Shown in pieces: positions 39,172 through 47,739 of a stretch of 64,000 bases of DNA. Origin of the DNA: Stentor roeselii (Eukaryota > Ciliophora > Heterotrichea > Heterotrichida > Stentoridae). The DNA lies in assembly GCA_006503475.1 (NCBI GenBank), contig RSEH01000171.1, positions 1 to 64,000 on the forward strand, given 5' to 3'. Every line of letters begins with the position of its first letter. Within the stretch, counting starts at the first letter, position 1. The translations under genes were made by a program, and so were the position numbers. Below the pieces are notes generated by a model. It was given only the letters and a program-made list of their open reading frames with translations. It did no database searches and was not told where the DNA came from.

Positions 39172-39867
39172 ATGATCAAAGATAGCTACGAGTTTATATT
39201 CAACCTTTACGAAGACTCAGAGCGTTACGAAGAAATTCGCCAACATTCCAAATACTCCCTCTCAAAAGAGTTCTCAATTCTAGAACGACAGTCATTTTAC
39301 AACTGCTACAAAAAAGTGATTCAATCACGAAGAAATGTCTGGCATCCAGTTTACGTCCTAGAAAAAAAAGAGTTCAGCCGTCAACATGTAATTTCCTGGT
39401 ACCGTAAAAAACTAGAAGCTGAAATGGAAGAAATCTGCAAAGAAGTGACTTTAATTTCTGATTTCCAAATAAAATCCTCTAAAAGTCTCGAACACAAGGC
39501 TTTTTTCTACAAGATGAAAGGCGACTACTGCCGATACCAAGCCGAATATCAAACAATTTCTGAGAATTCTGAGATTTTTGGAGTCTCTGCAGTGCAAAAC
39601 GCTTTTTTCGCTTATGAACAGGCCTCAGAGATTGTTCTTACTGAGTTTCCGCCTTCAAATCTACTTAGGCTTAGCCTTGCTCTGAACTTTTCAGTGTTTT
39701 TTTATGAAATTATCAGGTCTGCTGATAGGGCTTTGTTGTTGGCGAGAATGGCTTATCAAGATGGAAGCAGTGACTTGAACTCTGTTGATGGGCAGATGAG
39801 GAAAGATGTGGAAAAGTTACTTGCTATGATTAATGAAAATATTGTGCTTTGGTCGAGTGAGGGGTAG
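39172..39867 (+). CDS. Divergent 14-3-3 protein
   Basis: The product has 231 residues, near the usual 245. Family marks include the central FYKMKGDYCRYQAE and the LRLSLALNFSVFFYEII helix followed by the final DVEKLLAMINENIVLW pattern. The fold is nine helices that dimerise and clamp phospho-Ser/Thr peptides. Several normally fixed residues are changed (for example the N-terminal AEQAERYDDM-type helix is replaced), and the acidic tail is absent. 14-3-3 proteins bind phosphorylated partners in the cytosol. This copy may be a fast-evolving paralogue; altered residues in the groove would be informative. Confidence 0.88.
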   Translation: MIKDSYEFIFNLYEDSERYEEIRQHSKYSLSKEFSILERQSFYNCYKKVIQSRRNVWHPVYVLEKKEFSRQHVISWYRKKLEAEMEEICKEVTLISDFQIKSSKSLEHKAFFYKMKGDYCRYQAEYQTISENSEIFGVSAVQNAFFAYEQASEIVLTEFPPSNLLRLSLALNFSVFFYEIIRSADRALLLARMAYQDGSSDLNSVDGQMRKDVEKLLAMINENIVLWSSEG

Positions 39868-41348
39868 TTGATTTATAGTTAATTTTTTTTTTGGTTTGGA
39901 ATGGGGGATATTTTTTGGTCAGGAAGTGGAAAATGAGAGGAGAGGAGTTTTTGGAAAAATGAATATCTTGTTGAATTTAATTTTTAGGGAATTGGTGGAA
40001 ATATTGAGGATATTTTAGGAGGATGATTGAAATTTGAGTGTTTTATTTTAAATTGTTAGAAAAGGTTGGTTTCTAGATTTTTATTAAAGTTTTTTTATTG
40101 AAATTTCAAGTGTCTTATAGTAAAGTAAAATCATGATTATATGTTTTAATTTGAGGAGATCTTAATGAATTAGCTCAGAATATACTCTCAGAATGGATCA
40201 AACACTGCGGCAAATCACCAGAGGTAAGTTCGATAAAAATTCATTTTAGACTAAATCGAACCAGTTAATCCTAGTATTAGCCTACTCGCTAGGTAAGCAA
40301 GGAACACTAATTTTTTTAATTTAGAGACGAAGGCTTAATCAAAGACGAGACAATTCTGAAAAATATGAAATTATCTACTACCGTATAGGTGACCATGCAA
40401 TCATAGTAAGAAGGCGAACGGTAGCCGTAATACCTAAAAATAAATGGTAGACATCTTAGAATTGCTAGTAATATTCGTAATGGTCGTTAATAGAGACAAG
40501 GAAACAATGAACGAGTGACTCGGATGATTCTTTATGGTTACTGACTAAGACACTAATACGGTTTATATATAAAGGTATAGCGAATTTGAATGAAAAAGTC
40601 TATATTTTACTTTGGGATTGAAAAAATATAGCTAGGAGAACCCTCATATGTAAAAAATATAGTCTGGAGGACCTTTTTCAGTCAAAATAATATAAAGGAT
40701 AATATGTCTAAAATTTTTATAATATATCTAAGATTTTTTATGGTCTATAAGATCTATTTACAAATAACAACATATAATCTCACAATATATATATTATTAT
40801 TATAATACGTATTGAATTGTTGCGTGTTTTATTCCGAATATTTCCATCTCTACTACTAAATATTCCAGAGATCTATTTAATTTTTTTCTATCAAATTAAT
40901 CCTTAACAGTAATAGTATAAGCTTTCCAATGATATCGTATATTAAATCTTATTCAATTGCATCGGTATCTCTATAATCAAAATAGCATCTCTATAAAAAA
41001 TACTTGAATCATTTGTCGATGGATACATAATAATTAATCCAATAATACAATTATATGATTATTAGTTCATCTAATGTTTTTCTGACTCCATCTATCATAA
41101 TATAGTTCCTTCTCTACGAAATCTTTCATTAACATTACACATTTATCATAAAATCACTTAACCTAGATTAATTTCATATCTATCTACTCCCAGAAAATGA
41201 AAAATCTAAATATCAATCACTCGATCTCTACTCATCTGCACATCTACTTATAATAATTATTCAAAAATGAAAAAAAACTCTAAAAGCAAAACCAAACCTC
41301 ATCATTCCCCAACTGAGACTCAACATCAAAGAACTAATTGATTAACAT
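39868..41348. other. Intergenic stretch, 1.5 kb, with an odd higher-GC island
   Basis: The outer parts are very AT-rich (40560-41340) with no gene. From about 40190 to 40550 the sequence is higher in GC. It holds a 7-bp stem (CTACCGT at about 40378 with ACGGTAG at about 40420) and two GTAAG...TTTAG segments of 26 bases (40224-40249) and 32 bases (40293-40324) that look like introns of a size not used elsewhere here. No standard-code gene fits. See findings. Confidence 0.5.
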
Positions 41349-42302
41349 TTATTCAACTTCCCTTACTTTGGTTGCTTTTATATACGCTCCTCCAAACTTA
41401 CACGGTACTTCACAGACCCACTTTTCAAATTCAGTTTCTCCAAACTCAGCACAAGTGAGTGGATAAGCGAGTTGAGCCTCTTCAAGCGTCATTCCAAGCT
41501 GATGATAAAGTCTACAACTGATATGAATTCCAGCGATATACCTTGTATCCCACAAGGCCTGTCCATACTCCTGAATGATTTTTTCCTTATCCCTCAAAAA
41601 TCGTTCGGCCCTTTCAAAGAGGTACCTAGACCACTCAGTAGTGCGATAAACATATTCATCAACTCTAAACCCAGCTTCTTCCAACAGCTGAGAATATCGA
41701 GTCCTAGTCAGTCTACTAATAAACTGAAACTTTTTCGCTATTTCTTCTTCCTGATCATTCAAAGGAATATCATTTTCAAGTACATGATCTTCAATGTAAA
41801 GTCTTGCTCCAAGTTTAAGTATTTTATTGCAATTATGAAAAAGTGCTTTTTTATTCTCAATATAATAAAAACTCTGCAAACTATAAACCACGTCCGCCTC
41901 TCCCTGAAGTCCTAATCCCTGAAGGTCCAGCTTTGTAGCGTCGCCTTGAACAATCGAGTATTGAAAACCGCAGAGTTCATTCATCTGTCGATGCAAATCG
42001 TTGAAGGCGGGTAAAAAATCAATGGCGGTTAAATTCGGGTTGAATCTTTCCGCGATAAACCTTGAAGTTGACCCGTTCCCAGCACAGAGCTCGACGCATT
42101 TTGAATGAGTTCCAATTGCGATGTGCTCGAAGAACTCTTCGATGTAGTTGTGCCCACAGTAATGAAGACTGTCGAAATGACTGAAGTCTGAAGCTTTGAA
42201 ACCACCTTCAGGCTTGGAAAGTTTTACTTTGTTGACTTCGTTCCTCAGTCTGTTCATGTAAGGGTCAGCGTAGAGGTCGTAGCTTGCAAAGTTATCACTC
42301 AT
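41349..42302 (-). CDS. SAM-dependent methyltransferase (class I)
   Basis: The product has 317 residues. The class I methyltransferase core spans about 70-230: motif I VELCAGNGST, the acidic residue after strand 2 (LTAIDFLP), a GDATKLDLQ segment, and motif IV ADVVYSLQSFYYIENKKALF. The core matches the small-molecule group (type 11 domain), with an additional C-terminal helical region of 100 residues. This group methylates small amines, sterols or quinones, but the substrate cannot be read from sequence. The upstream region carries the TGACGTA repeat described separately, the most striking promoter in the window. Confidence 0.88.
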   Translation of the reverse strand: MSDNFASYDLYADPYMNRLRNEVNKVKLSKPEGGFKASDFSHFDSLHYCGHNYIEEFFEHIAIGTHSKCVELCAGNGSTSRFIAERFNPNLTAIDFLPAFNDLHRQMNELCGFQYSIVQGDATKLDLQGLGLQGEADVVYSLQSFYYIENKKALFHNCNKILKLGARLYIEDHVLENDIPLNDQEEEIAKKFQFISRLTRTRYSQLLEEAGFRVDEYVYRTTEWSRYLFERAERFLRDKEKIIQEYGQALWDTRYIAGIHISCRLYHQLGMTLEEAQLAYPLTCAEFGETEFEKWVCEVPCKFGGAYIKATKVREVE

Positions 42303-42312
42303 GTTTATATTT

Positions 42313-42439
42313 TCTGACGTAGGAAATGAATTTAAGGACTTTTCTGACGTAGGAAATCATTTAAGGACTTTCTGACGTAGGAATGAGTTAAGGAATTGCT
42401 GACGTAGGAAATGGATTTAGAGTTTCTGACGTAGGAAAT
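42313..42439. promoter_or_regulatory. Five tandem TCTGACGTAGGAAAT units upstream of the methyltransferase gene
   Basis: The 15-base core TCTGACGTAGGAAAT, or close variants, starts at 42313, 42343, 42371, 42398 and 42425 with spacers of 12 to 15 bases. TGACGTA is half of a CRE/bZIP site (read on the other strand as TACGTCA). The array ends 10 bases from the methyltransferase ATG (42302) and starts right after the stop of the next gene, so it occupies the whole promoter. Confidence 0.6.
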
Positions 42440-42444
42440 AGGAA

Positions 42445-43080
42445 TTATTTGGAGATTTCTATTAATGACTGGTTGTAGCCCAGGTTGTAGAGGTTCTCGT
42501 GTACGGAACTGTTGAAGTTAGTTCGACGTAGGTCGCTGATTGTCTCGACTTGACTTGAGGAACGTGAGATACAGTCTTCGCAAACTCGCTGAAGGGTGAT
42601 GTACCCATATATATCCAGCCGACAGTATGAAGAACAATCGTTGCAAATGCTCTTTCCACACCCTCGACAATGATGACAACGACGGAAAAGCGAAAAATCT
42701 TTAAAACACTCTTGACAGGAGGTAGAAAAAGTCCATTTCGGTCTTTTCGACAGAAATAAGTGACTAGTTATCTCCTGAAAAACCGAAACCGAGTCAAATT
42801 TCAAAATATGCAAAGTCCTCGAAAAGCTTTCCAAAATCGTCAATTCAAGCATAGGCTGACTTCTGCAAATCACTAAAAATGAGTCATCAAGTGTCAAAGA
42901 CTGCGATTCAGATGAAAGGAGACCTTCATGTATTCTAAACTCAACCATTTTGAACTGTGACTTAAATATCAGCTCTTGAGAGTCTTCCAAAGGGCCTGAC
43001 TTATGAAGAGCTTTGAAATTGATCAACTTTTCTTTAATCTTTTCACTAAACGACTGTTCTTTCGGCACTTTTCCTCCCAT
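42445..43080 (-). CDS. FYVE-type zinc-finger protein with probable N-myristoylation
   Basis: The product has 211 residues from the ATG at 43080 (the frame extends four codons to a TTG). It starts MGGKVPKE, a possible N-myristoylation site. A PH-like beta-domain (about 45-130) precedes a FYVE-like finger (about 135-190): CQECFKDFSLFRRCHHCRGC, then CNDCSSYCRLD and RVCEDC. The RRCHHCRGCG patch is the FYVE signature basic motif, so PI3P binding on endosomes is likely. The C-terminus is polar. Layout is shared with the gene at 31318-31878. It is divergent from the WD40 gene, 53 bases away. Confidence 0.82.
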   Translation of the reverse strand: MGGKVPKEQSFSEKIKEKLINFKALHKSGPLEDSQELIFKSQFKMVEFRIHEGLLSSESQSLTLDDSFLVICRSQPMLELTILESFSRTLHILKFDSVSVFQEITSHLFLSKRPKWTFSTSCQECFKDFSLFRRCHHCRGCGKSICNDCSSYCRLDIYGYITLQRVCEDCISRSSSQVETISDLRRTNFNSSVHENLYNLGYNQSLIEISK

Positions 43081-43133
43081 ATCAAAATTCAATCAATAAT
43101 AATGAAATTTTATTACTTATAAATTTTAATTAA

Positions 43134-44294
43134 ATGGAAGAGCTGAAAAAAAGTCGAGATTTAAAAGAATCTTTAAAGATCTTAGAGAAAAATCATAAGG
43201 TGCTAGTTTCAGGACATACCGACGCAGTTTCTTGTATCGACTGCTCAGAAGATCTTTTCTATATCGTCACGGGCAGCAATGATTCTTCAGTGCGAGTCTG
43301 GAACTTCAAGACTTTCGCACAAATAAACAAGCATCACTTTCATTTAGGTTCAATAACTTGCATCAACATCAGTAAAGACAACCAGTTCATCGCATCAGGT
43401 TCAGATGATAAAAGTATTGCAATTTTTTCATTAAAAACCTGGTCATTACTGCGCACTTTTCAAGGTCACAGCAGAAAAATCAGATGTATCAAGTTCACTT
43501 CAGATTTTAAATACCTGGTCGCTTCAGCTGCTGATCGAATGGTTCAAGTTTTTGAGTTGTCAACTTTAGAACCATTGAAAAAAATTAAAGATCATTTAGG
43601 AGATGTCTCCGCACTTGATACTTTTGAAGATCTTATCGTGACTGGCGATTCTCGAGGGACTGTTCATTTTAGGAGACTTGGTGAATTTATTAGTTTTAAA
43701 TCGGTTTTTCTTCAGAAAAGAATTACTTTGTTAAAGCTTGAAGGAAAATCTCAACTTTTCGCAGTTATCTTGAATCGAGTTATTTCTTTGATTGATGTTG
43801 ATTCAACAGCTGTTTTGAAGACTGTTGAAATTTCTCAGAATGTTTTTTGTTTAAGTTTGAAACAAGATACTGCAAAATTTTTCACAGAAAATGAAATTTT
43901 TTTTTGGAATTTAAATGATGGGGAAGTCTCTGTGAGGAAGTTTGAAGAATATCATCAGGTAAGCTGTATTTGTGTTAAACAAGATTTTTTTGTTGCTGGA
44001 TTTGTTGATAGGACTGTCAAGTTGTTTCATTCTTCTGGAGATTGCAAGGGTATCATGCAAGGACATCTCGGTTATGTTGAAATTGTTAAAGTTTCTCCTG
44101 ATGATGTGAAAGTTGTAACATCTGGAGATGATTTTACTATCAGATTCTGGAATATTTTTGAAAAAATTCAAGAAAAAAATGTTCTTTTGCATCAAGAGCA
44201 GGTTAAAAGTTTCGCCTTTACTAAAAACGGCAAGTTTCTGTTATCGATTCTTAAAAATACTGCCGTAATTGTCTGGAAAAATGAAAATAATTAA
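43134..44294 (+). CDS. WD40-repeat protein
   Basis: The product has 386 residues, with about seven WD40 repeats giving one propeller (SCIDCSEDLFYIVTGSNDSS, SGSDDKSIAIFSLKTW, TSGDDFTIRFWNIF). A 30-residue helical start precedes the first repeat. Repeats are divergent, unlike the homogenised array at 399-2265, so this is an old single-copy scaffold gene. WD40 propellers mediate protein complexes; no specific family is evident. It lies 38 bases upstream of the lipid kinase gene on the same strand. Confidence 0.85.
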   Translation: MEELKKSRDLKESLKILEKNHKVLVSGHTDAVSCIDCSEDLFYIVTGSNDSSVRVWNFKTFAQINKHHFHLGSITCINISKDNQFIASGSDDKSIAIFSLKTWSLLRTFQGHSRKIRCIKFTSDFKYLVASAADRMVQVFELSTLEPLKKIKDHLGDVSALDTFEDLIVTGDSRGTVHFRRLGEFISFKSVFLQKRITLLKLEGKSQLFAVILNRVISLIDVDSTAVLKTVEISQNVFCLSLKQDTAKFFTENEIFFWNLNDGEVSVRKFEEYHQVSCICVKQDFFVAGFVDRTVKLFHSSGDCKGIMQGHLGYVEIVKVSPDDVKVVTSGDDFTIRFWNIFEKIQEKNVLLHQEQVKSFAFTKNGKFLLSILKNTAVIVWKNENN

Positions 44295-44332
44295 GTGTAA
44301 TTAAACATGAGCATTTTCTTTATTATTAACTC

Positions 44333-45496
44333 ATGGAAATCGATGTGGTCTTCAAGAAGACTTTTCATTGCCGGTTAATTGCAACTGAACTTTACCTTTA
44401 CTGGGAAAAATCCTCTAAAACCTTCATTTTTCCCTTCGAAGACATCATCGGCAGTAAACAAAAACTCGATAAACTCCATCTGATGGTCTTCAACCGGGTG
44501 AAAGACAAACTAAAGATCTACAAAATTCATCCAATCTTCCCAGAAGACTTAATTTCACTTTCACTCTTCATCAATTCCCACATCTTCATCAACGAAAAAT
44601 CCTTTGCATTATTCCTAAATCCAATAAGCGGTAAAAAGCAAGGTCCTTCAATATTCAACAAAATCTTATCAAAAATTTTAGATTTTTCTCGTATTCCTTT
44701 CAAAGTCTTCGAAATAACCTCAGCTTCTTTTTTTTCAGATTTTAACACAGAACAACTTTCATCATTTTCACATATCTTGGTCTTAGGAGGTGATGGAACA
44801 ATGCAAGAACTTTTAACAGAACTTTATAAAAAAGACAATCTTCAAAATTTTATCTTTGGAATAATTCCTGTAGGATCTCAAAATGCCTTATCTTGTGAAC
44901 TGACAGGAAAATCAATGAATAGTGCTTTATTATCAGTTGTACATGGAAAAGTCAAGAAATTCGATTTGATGAAAGTGGTTCTTGATGGAAGGCTTTTTGT
45001 TTGCACTACTGCTGTTTCTTGGGGACTTGTCAGTGATATTTCAGAAAGGGCTCAAAAATACAGGATTTTAGGACCTTTTAGATATGTCTTGACTAGTGTC
45101 TTAAGGCTTTGTGCACCTTGGAGGTCTTTTGATTGTGAATTTTTTACTGGAAATCAGAGGAATGCTGGACAGTTTTTAACTGTTACTATCGGAAATCATC
45201 GAGCGCAGAATTTTTATGGAAATGAAATCGTTTTTCCTCATGGGAAGTTCGATGATGGATTTATTGATATTCAGATTGTGAAGTTTGTTGGGAAAATTGA
45301 AACTGCTAGGCTCATGGCAGCCATGAGTCGTTTTGGCTCGCATGTTTCGAGAGAGTGTGTTTCTTATCAAAAGGGGAAGAAATTTGAGATGAAAACTAGA
45401 AATCATGAGGTTTTTAACTTGGATGGAGAAATTAGGTATGGGAAGGAAGTCACTGTTGAAATTCTTCCGTCTTATATTAAATTCTTAACGATTTAA
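44333..45496 (+). CDS. Diacylglycerol/sphingosine-kinase-type lipid kinase
   Basis: The product has 387 residues. The lipid-kinase catalytic domain begins near residue 90 (FALFLNPISGKKQG), carries the nucleotide loop GGDGT at 152-156 and IPVGSQNALS near 178-187, and continues through the sphingosine-kinase-like GPFRYVLTSVLRL segment. The C-terminal part (MKTRNHEVFNLDGEIRYGKE) matches the second half of the DAGK fold including the last DGE motif. Enzymes of this type phosphorylate sphingosine, ceramide or diacylglycerol at membranes. The N-terminal 80 residues resemble a PH-like or family-specific region. Sphingosine or ceramide kinase is most likely; the substrate is not proven. Confidence 0.88.
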   Translation: MEIDVVFKKTFHCRLIATELYLYWEKSSKTFIFPFEDIIGSKQKLDKLHLMVFNRVKDKLKIYKIHPIFPEDLISLSLFINSHIFINEKSFALFLNPISGKKQGPSIFNKILSKILDFSRIPFKVFEITSASFFSDFNTEQLSSFSHILVLGGDGTMQELLTELYKKDNLQNFIFGIIPVGSQNALSCELTGKSMNSALLSVVHGKVKKFDLMKVVLDGRLFVCTTAVSWGLVSDISERAQKYRILGPFRYVLTSVLRLCAPWRSFDCEFFTGNQRNAGQFLTVTIGNHRAQNFYGNEIVFPHGKFDDGFIDIQIVKFVGKIETARLMAAMSRFGSHVSRECVSYQKGKKFEMKTRNHEVFNLDGEIRYGKEVTVEILPSYIKFLTI

Positions 45497-45995
45497 ATAA
45501 TGTAGGTTTATGGATACTTGATTGATTAGAGTTTAATGATTAGTAAATGGATTACAGTTTGATTTCTAGGACTTGATAAATGGGTTTGAAAGAAATTCGG
45601 ATTTATTTGATATGAATGGATATTTACATTTGAAATCCTTGTCTGTTGCTAATATTTAAAAATTTCCAGAATAGAATCTCAATATTCAAAAACTTGAAAC
45701 ATATTTATCAGCTTCAAATAGGTAAAAATAAATATTCTGTTAATTTAAAATCTGATGATCAATCTTCTAAACAAAACTGAAGAATCAATGAAAGTCTAAT
45801 CAAATCAAAGTATAAGAAACTAACAACATCCATAAGATGCAATTTACTATCATTACTAATCCTAACAACAACAATTAAATCTTATTCAAACTATACAAAT
45901 CCTAACAATAACAATTAAATCTTATTCAAACTACATCCTAAACAACAAAGCAACAATAAAATCTTATTCAAACTACATACCTTAACTTCTTCCAA
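45497..45995. other. Intergenic stretch, about 500 bp, with a short repeat
   Basis: AT-rich spacer between convergent genes. Near its end, three diverged copies of a unit of about 40 bases (core CAATTAAATCTTATTCAAAC) lie at about 45861-45980. No gene is seen. Confidence 0.6.
45861..45980. repeat. Three copies of an AT-rich unit of about 40 bp
   Basis: The words CCTAACAAYAACAATTAAAT and CTTATTCAAACTA recur at 45861 and 45901, with a looser third copy from about 45937. The gene at 45996 ends just after it. Confidence 0.7.
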
Positions 45996-46781
45996 TTATC
46001 TCTCTAGTTTATTAATTAACATATGCACAACTTGTGATCCCAAGGTCAACCCACTGACATTAACCTCAGCAGCTCCAGCTAAAATAATCCCCTTCAAAAC
46101 TTCAAACTGTTTAACGAACTCTTTCACCCCATCGATCCACCTATCAACACCTTCACAAAACTCTTTTCCAAACTTAATACCTTTCCTAGCATACCAGCTA
46201 CTTTTAAAATCATTGACAAGAAAAAATTCCTGAAATTTTGATTCAAATCCTCTAATTTTTTCAATGATTTTTTTTCGATTGACAAGAGCTAAAAAATCAT
46301 TCATTTCTTTCCAAGCTTTAAACAAAGGAATCTTTTCCAAATCTTTAGGAAAGTCGACGAAAGGAAGAGACCTGCTGAAGTTCAAAGAACTGAGACCTGA
46401 CCTTGAGACTGCCAAGACTGACAAAACGATTAGTCCTTCTTTGATTGAATAATTTTTGATGCAAACTGAATGAACTTGCTTTTCGAAATTATTTTGAAAC
46501 GCTGTCAAAAAAATCCAGAATTTTCGTACTTTTAGAGTCATCAGTGAAAGTTGGTCTGAGAAGTGAAGGTCGTCAACTATGAACTTACTGAAGGGCTTCT
46601 CTAGTTTAAACTTCAAGCAAGGTTTCAGATAGTTTGTGTTTGGCTTCAAGGAAGGATTGAGAGATAGAATATTTGTGGAACTCATTGTATTTTGTGTTTC
46701 GGTTTTCAGGATGTCTGATGACTGTGACTTGGGAACTATAGAAATGATGATTTGAGTCTTTGAAAATTGATTGCAACCCAT
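45996..46781 (-). CDS. Unknown protein with probable N-terminal myristoylation and palmitoylation
   Basis: The product has 261 residues and starts MGCNQFSK, a classic Gly2-Cys3 double acylation signal that would anchor it to membranes. The first 65 residues are otherwise Ser/Asn-rich; the rest is helical with a hydrophobic centre (LIVLSVLAVSRSGLSSLNFS) and a C-terminal amphipathic part. No family is recognised. It is divergent from the gene at 47032 across a 250-base gap. Confidence 0.7.
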   Translation of the reverse strand: MGCNQFSKTQIIISIVPKSQSSDILKTETQNTMSSTNILSLNPSLKPNTNYLKPCLKFKLEKPFSKFIVDDLHFSDQLSLMTLKVRKFWIFLTAFQNNFEKQVHSVCIKNYSIKEGLIVLSVLAVSRSGLSSLNFSRSLPFVDFPKDLEKIPLFKAWKEMNDFLALVNRKKIIEKIRGFESKFQEFFLVNDFKSSWYARKGIKFGKEFCEGVDRWIDGVKEFVKQFEVLKGIILAGAAEVNVSGLTLGSQVVHMLINKLER

Positions 46782-47031
46782 ATTTATTACCTTTTTTGAT
46801 AAATTTTATTTTGAATGGAAATGAGTGACTACCAAAACAAAGTCACCAGAAAATTCAATCTTAAAAACTCAGAAATAAAAAAATTTTCAGTTAATCAATT
46901 GTAAAAATCAAGAATATTAAAATTCCAGAGATTTTATATAAATTCACTTTTCTATATAAACTAGGTCTAAATGCAACCTACCCACTCTAAACCTTTTATT
47001 CTCATCAAAATCCTAAAGCAGCCCATTAAAA

Positions 47032-47649
47032 ATGTTAAGACTTGGAACATTTTTAAAGCGATTTTACTTCCGTCCTCGCGACCTTCCAATATACAAGCAT
47101 GACATGATGGTTAGCATGGTGCCAAACTTCATAAATTGCCAACAAAGCCTCGAGTTTCTGCAAGTGAACGAAGGACAGATTCCCCCAAAAGTAATTGGAG
47201 ACGTACTTCTAACAATCTGCTCTCTTCAATTGCCCCTCGACGAGCATTGGCCTGAGATTTGCAAACATGTGAAGACCATTATCGCTGAGTATAACAGACA
47301 CGTGATTACTGATCTATTTCGAGTTACAAGGTATATGGCTGAAATAGGAGAAACTAATCAAGAATTCTGGGACTTGATTGAAAAAAAACTCATGGGCGAA
47401 GGACTTGTCAGGTACTTAAGTGAAAAAGAAGCCGCACAGCTATTGTGGGGACTTTGCAGAGTTAACCAGGGAAGTGAACAACTGTGGAAAAGACTGGAAA
47501 ATGAAGTAGCTCGACATCATTTCTCACTTGATTATGATGATGTCAGGGAAGCGATATATGGACTTGAAGTGTCTGGAAAGGGTAGCAAAGAAGTGATAGC
47601 TACTTTGAAAGGACATCTTAAAGAGCACGAGCTTTCTCTTCTAGTTTAG
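47032..47649 (+). CDS. Unknown alpha-helical protein, possibly mitochondrial
   Basis: The product has 205 residues. It starts with a basic, Arg-rich helix (MLRLGTFLKRFYFRPRD), which could be a mitochondrial targeting signal. The rest is made of helix pairs with Leu and Trp at repeating spots (EAAQLLWGLCRVNQGSEQLW), as in RAP/FASTK-like or other helical-repeat organellar RNA proteins. The RAP domain itself is absent. The mitochondrial location and RNA role are inferences. A telomere-type repeat lies 42 bases after its stop. Confidence 0.7.
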   Translation: MLRLGTFLKRFYFRPRDLPIYKHDMMVSMVPNFINCQQSLEFLQVNEGQIPPKVIGDVLLTICSLQLPLDEHWPEICKHVKTIIAEYNRHVITDLFRVTRYMAEIGETNQEFWDLIEKKLMGEGLVRYLSEKEAAQLLWGLCRVNQGSEQLWKRLENEVARHHFSLDYDDVREAIYGLEVSGKGSKEVIATLKGHLKEHELSLLV

Positions 47650-47691
47650 ATTCTAGATAGTTAAGCATGAAATAAAATGAAGGGCTTTAGT

Positions 47692-47723
47692 TAACACCTT
47701 AACACCCTAACACCCTAACACCC
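47692..47723. repeat. Interstitial telomere-type repeat, four TAACACCC units
   Basis: The plus strand reads three exact TAACACCC units preceded by one unit with its last base changed (TAACACCT), 32 bases in all. TAACACCC is a rotation of CCCTAACA, the heterotrich telomere C-strand repeat. The block lies in the 90-base gap between two genes, 16 bases before the ATG of the PX-START gene. Confidence 0.85.
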
Positions 47724-47739
47724 AGTCTTATGCTAATAA

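Noticed and set aside
40459-40472. The word GAATTGCTAGTAAT, like the small-subunit rRNA segment before the last helix
   Set aside because: Flanking bases do not continue the rRNA pattern and the expected neighbouring conserved segments are missing.
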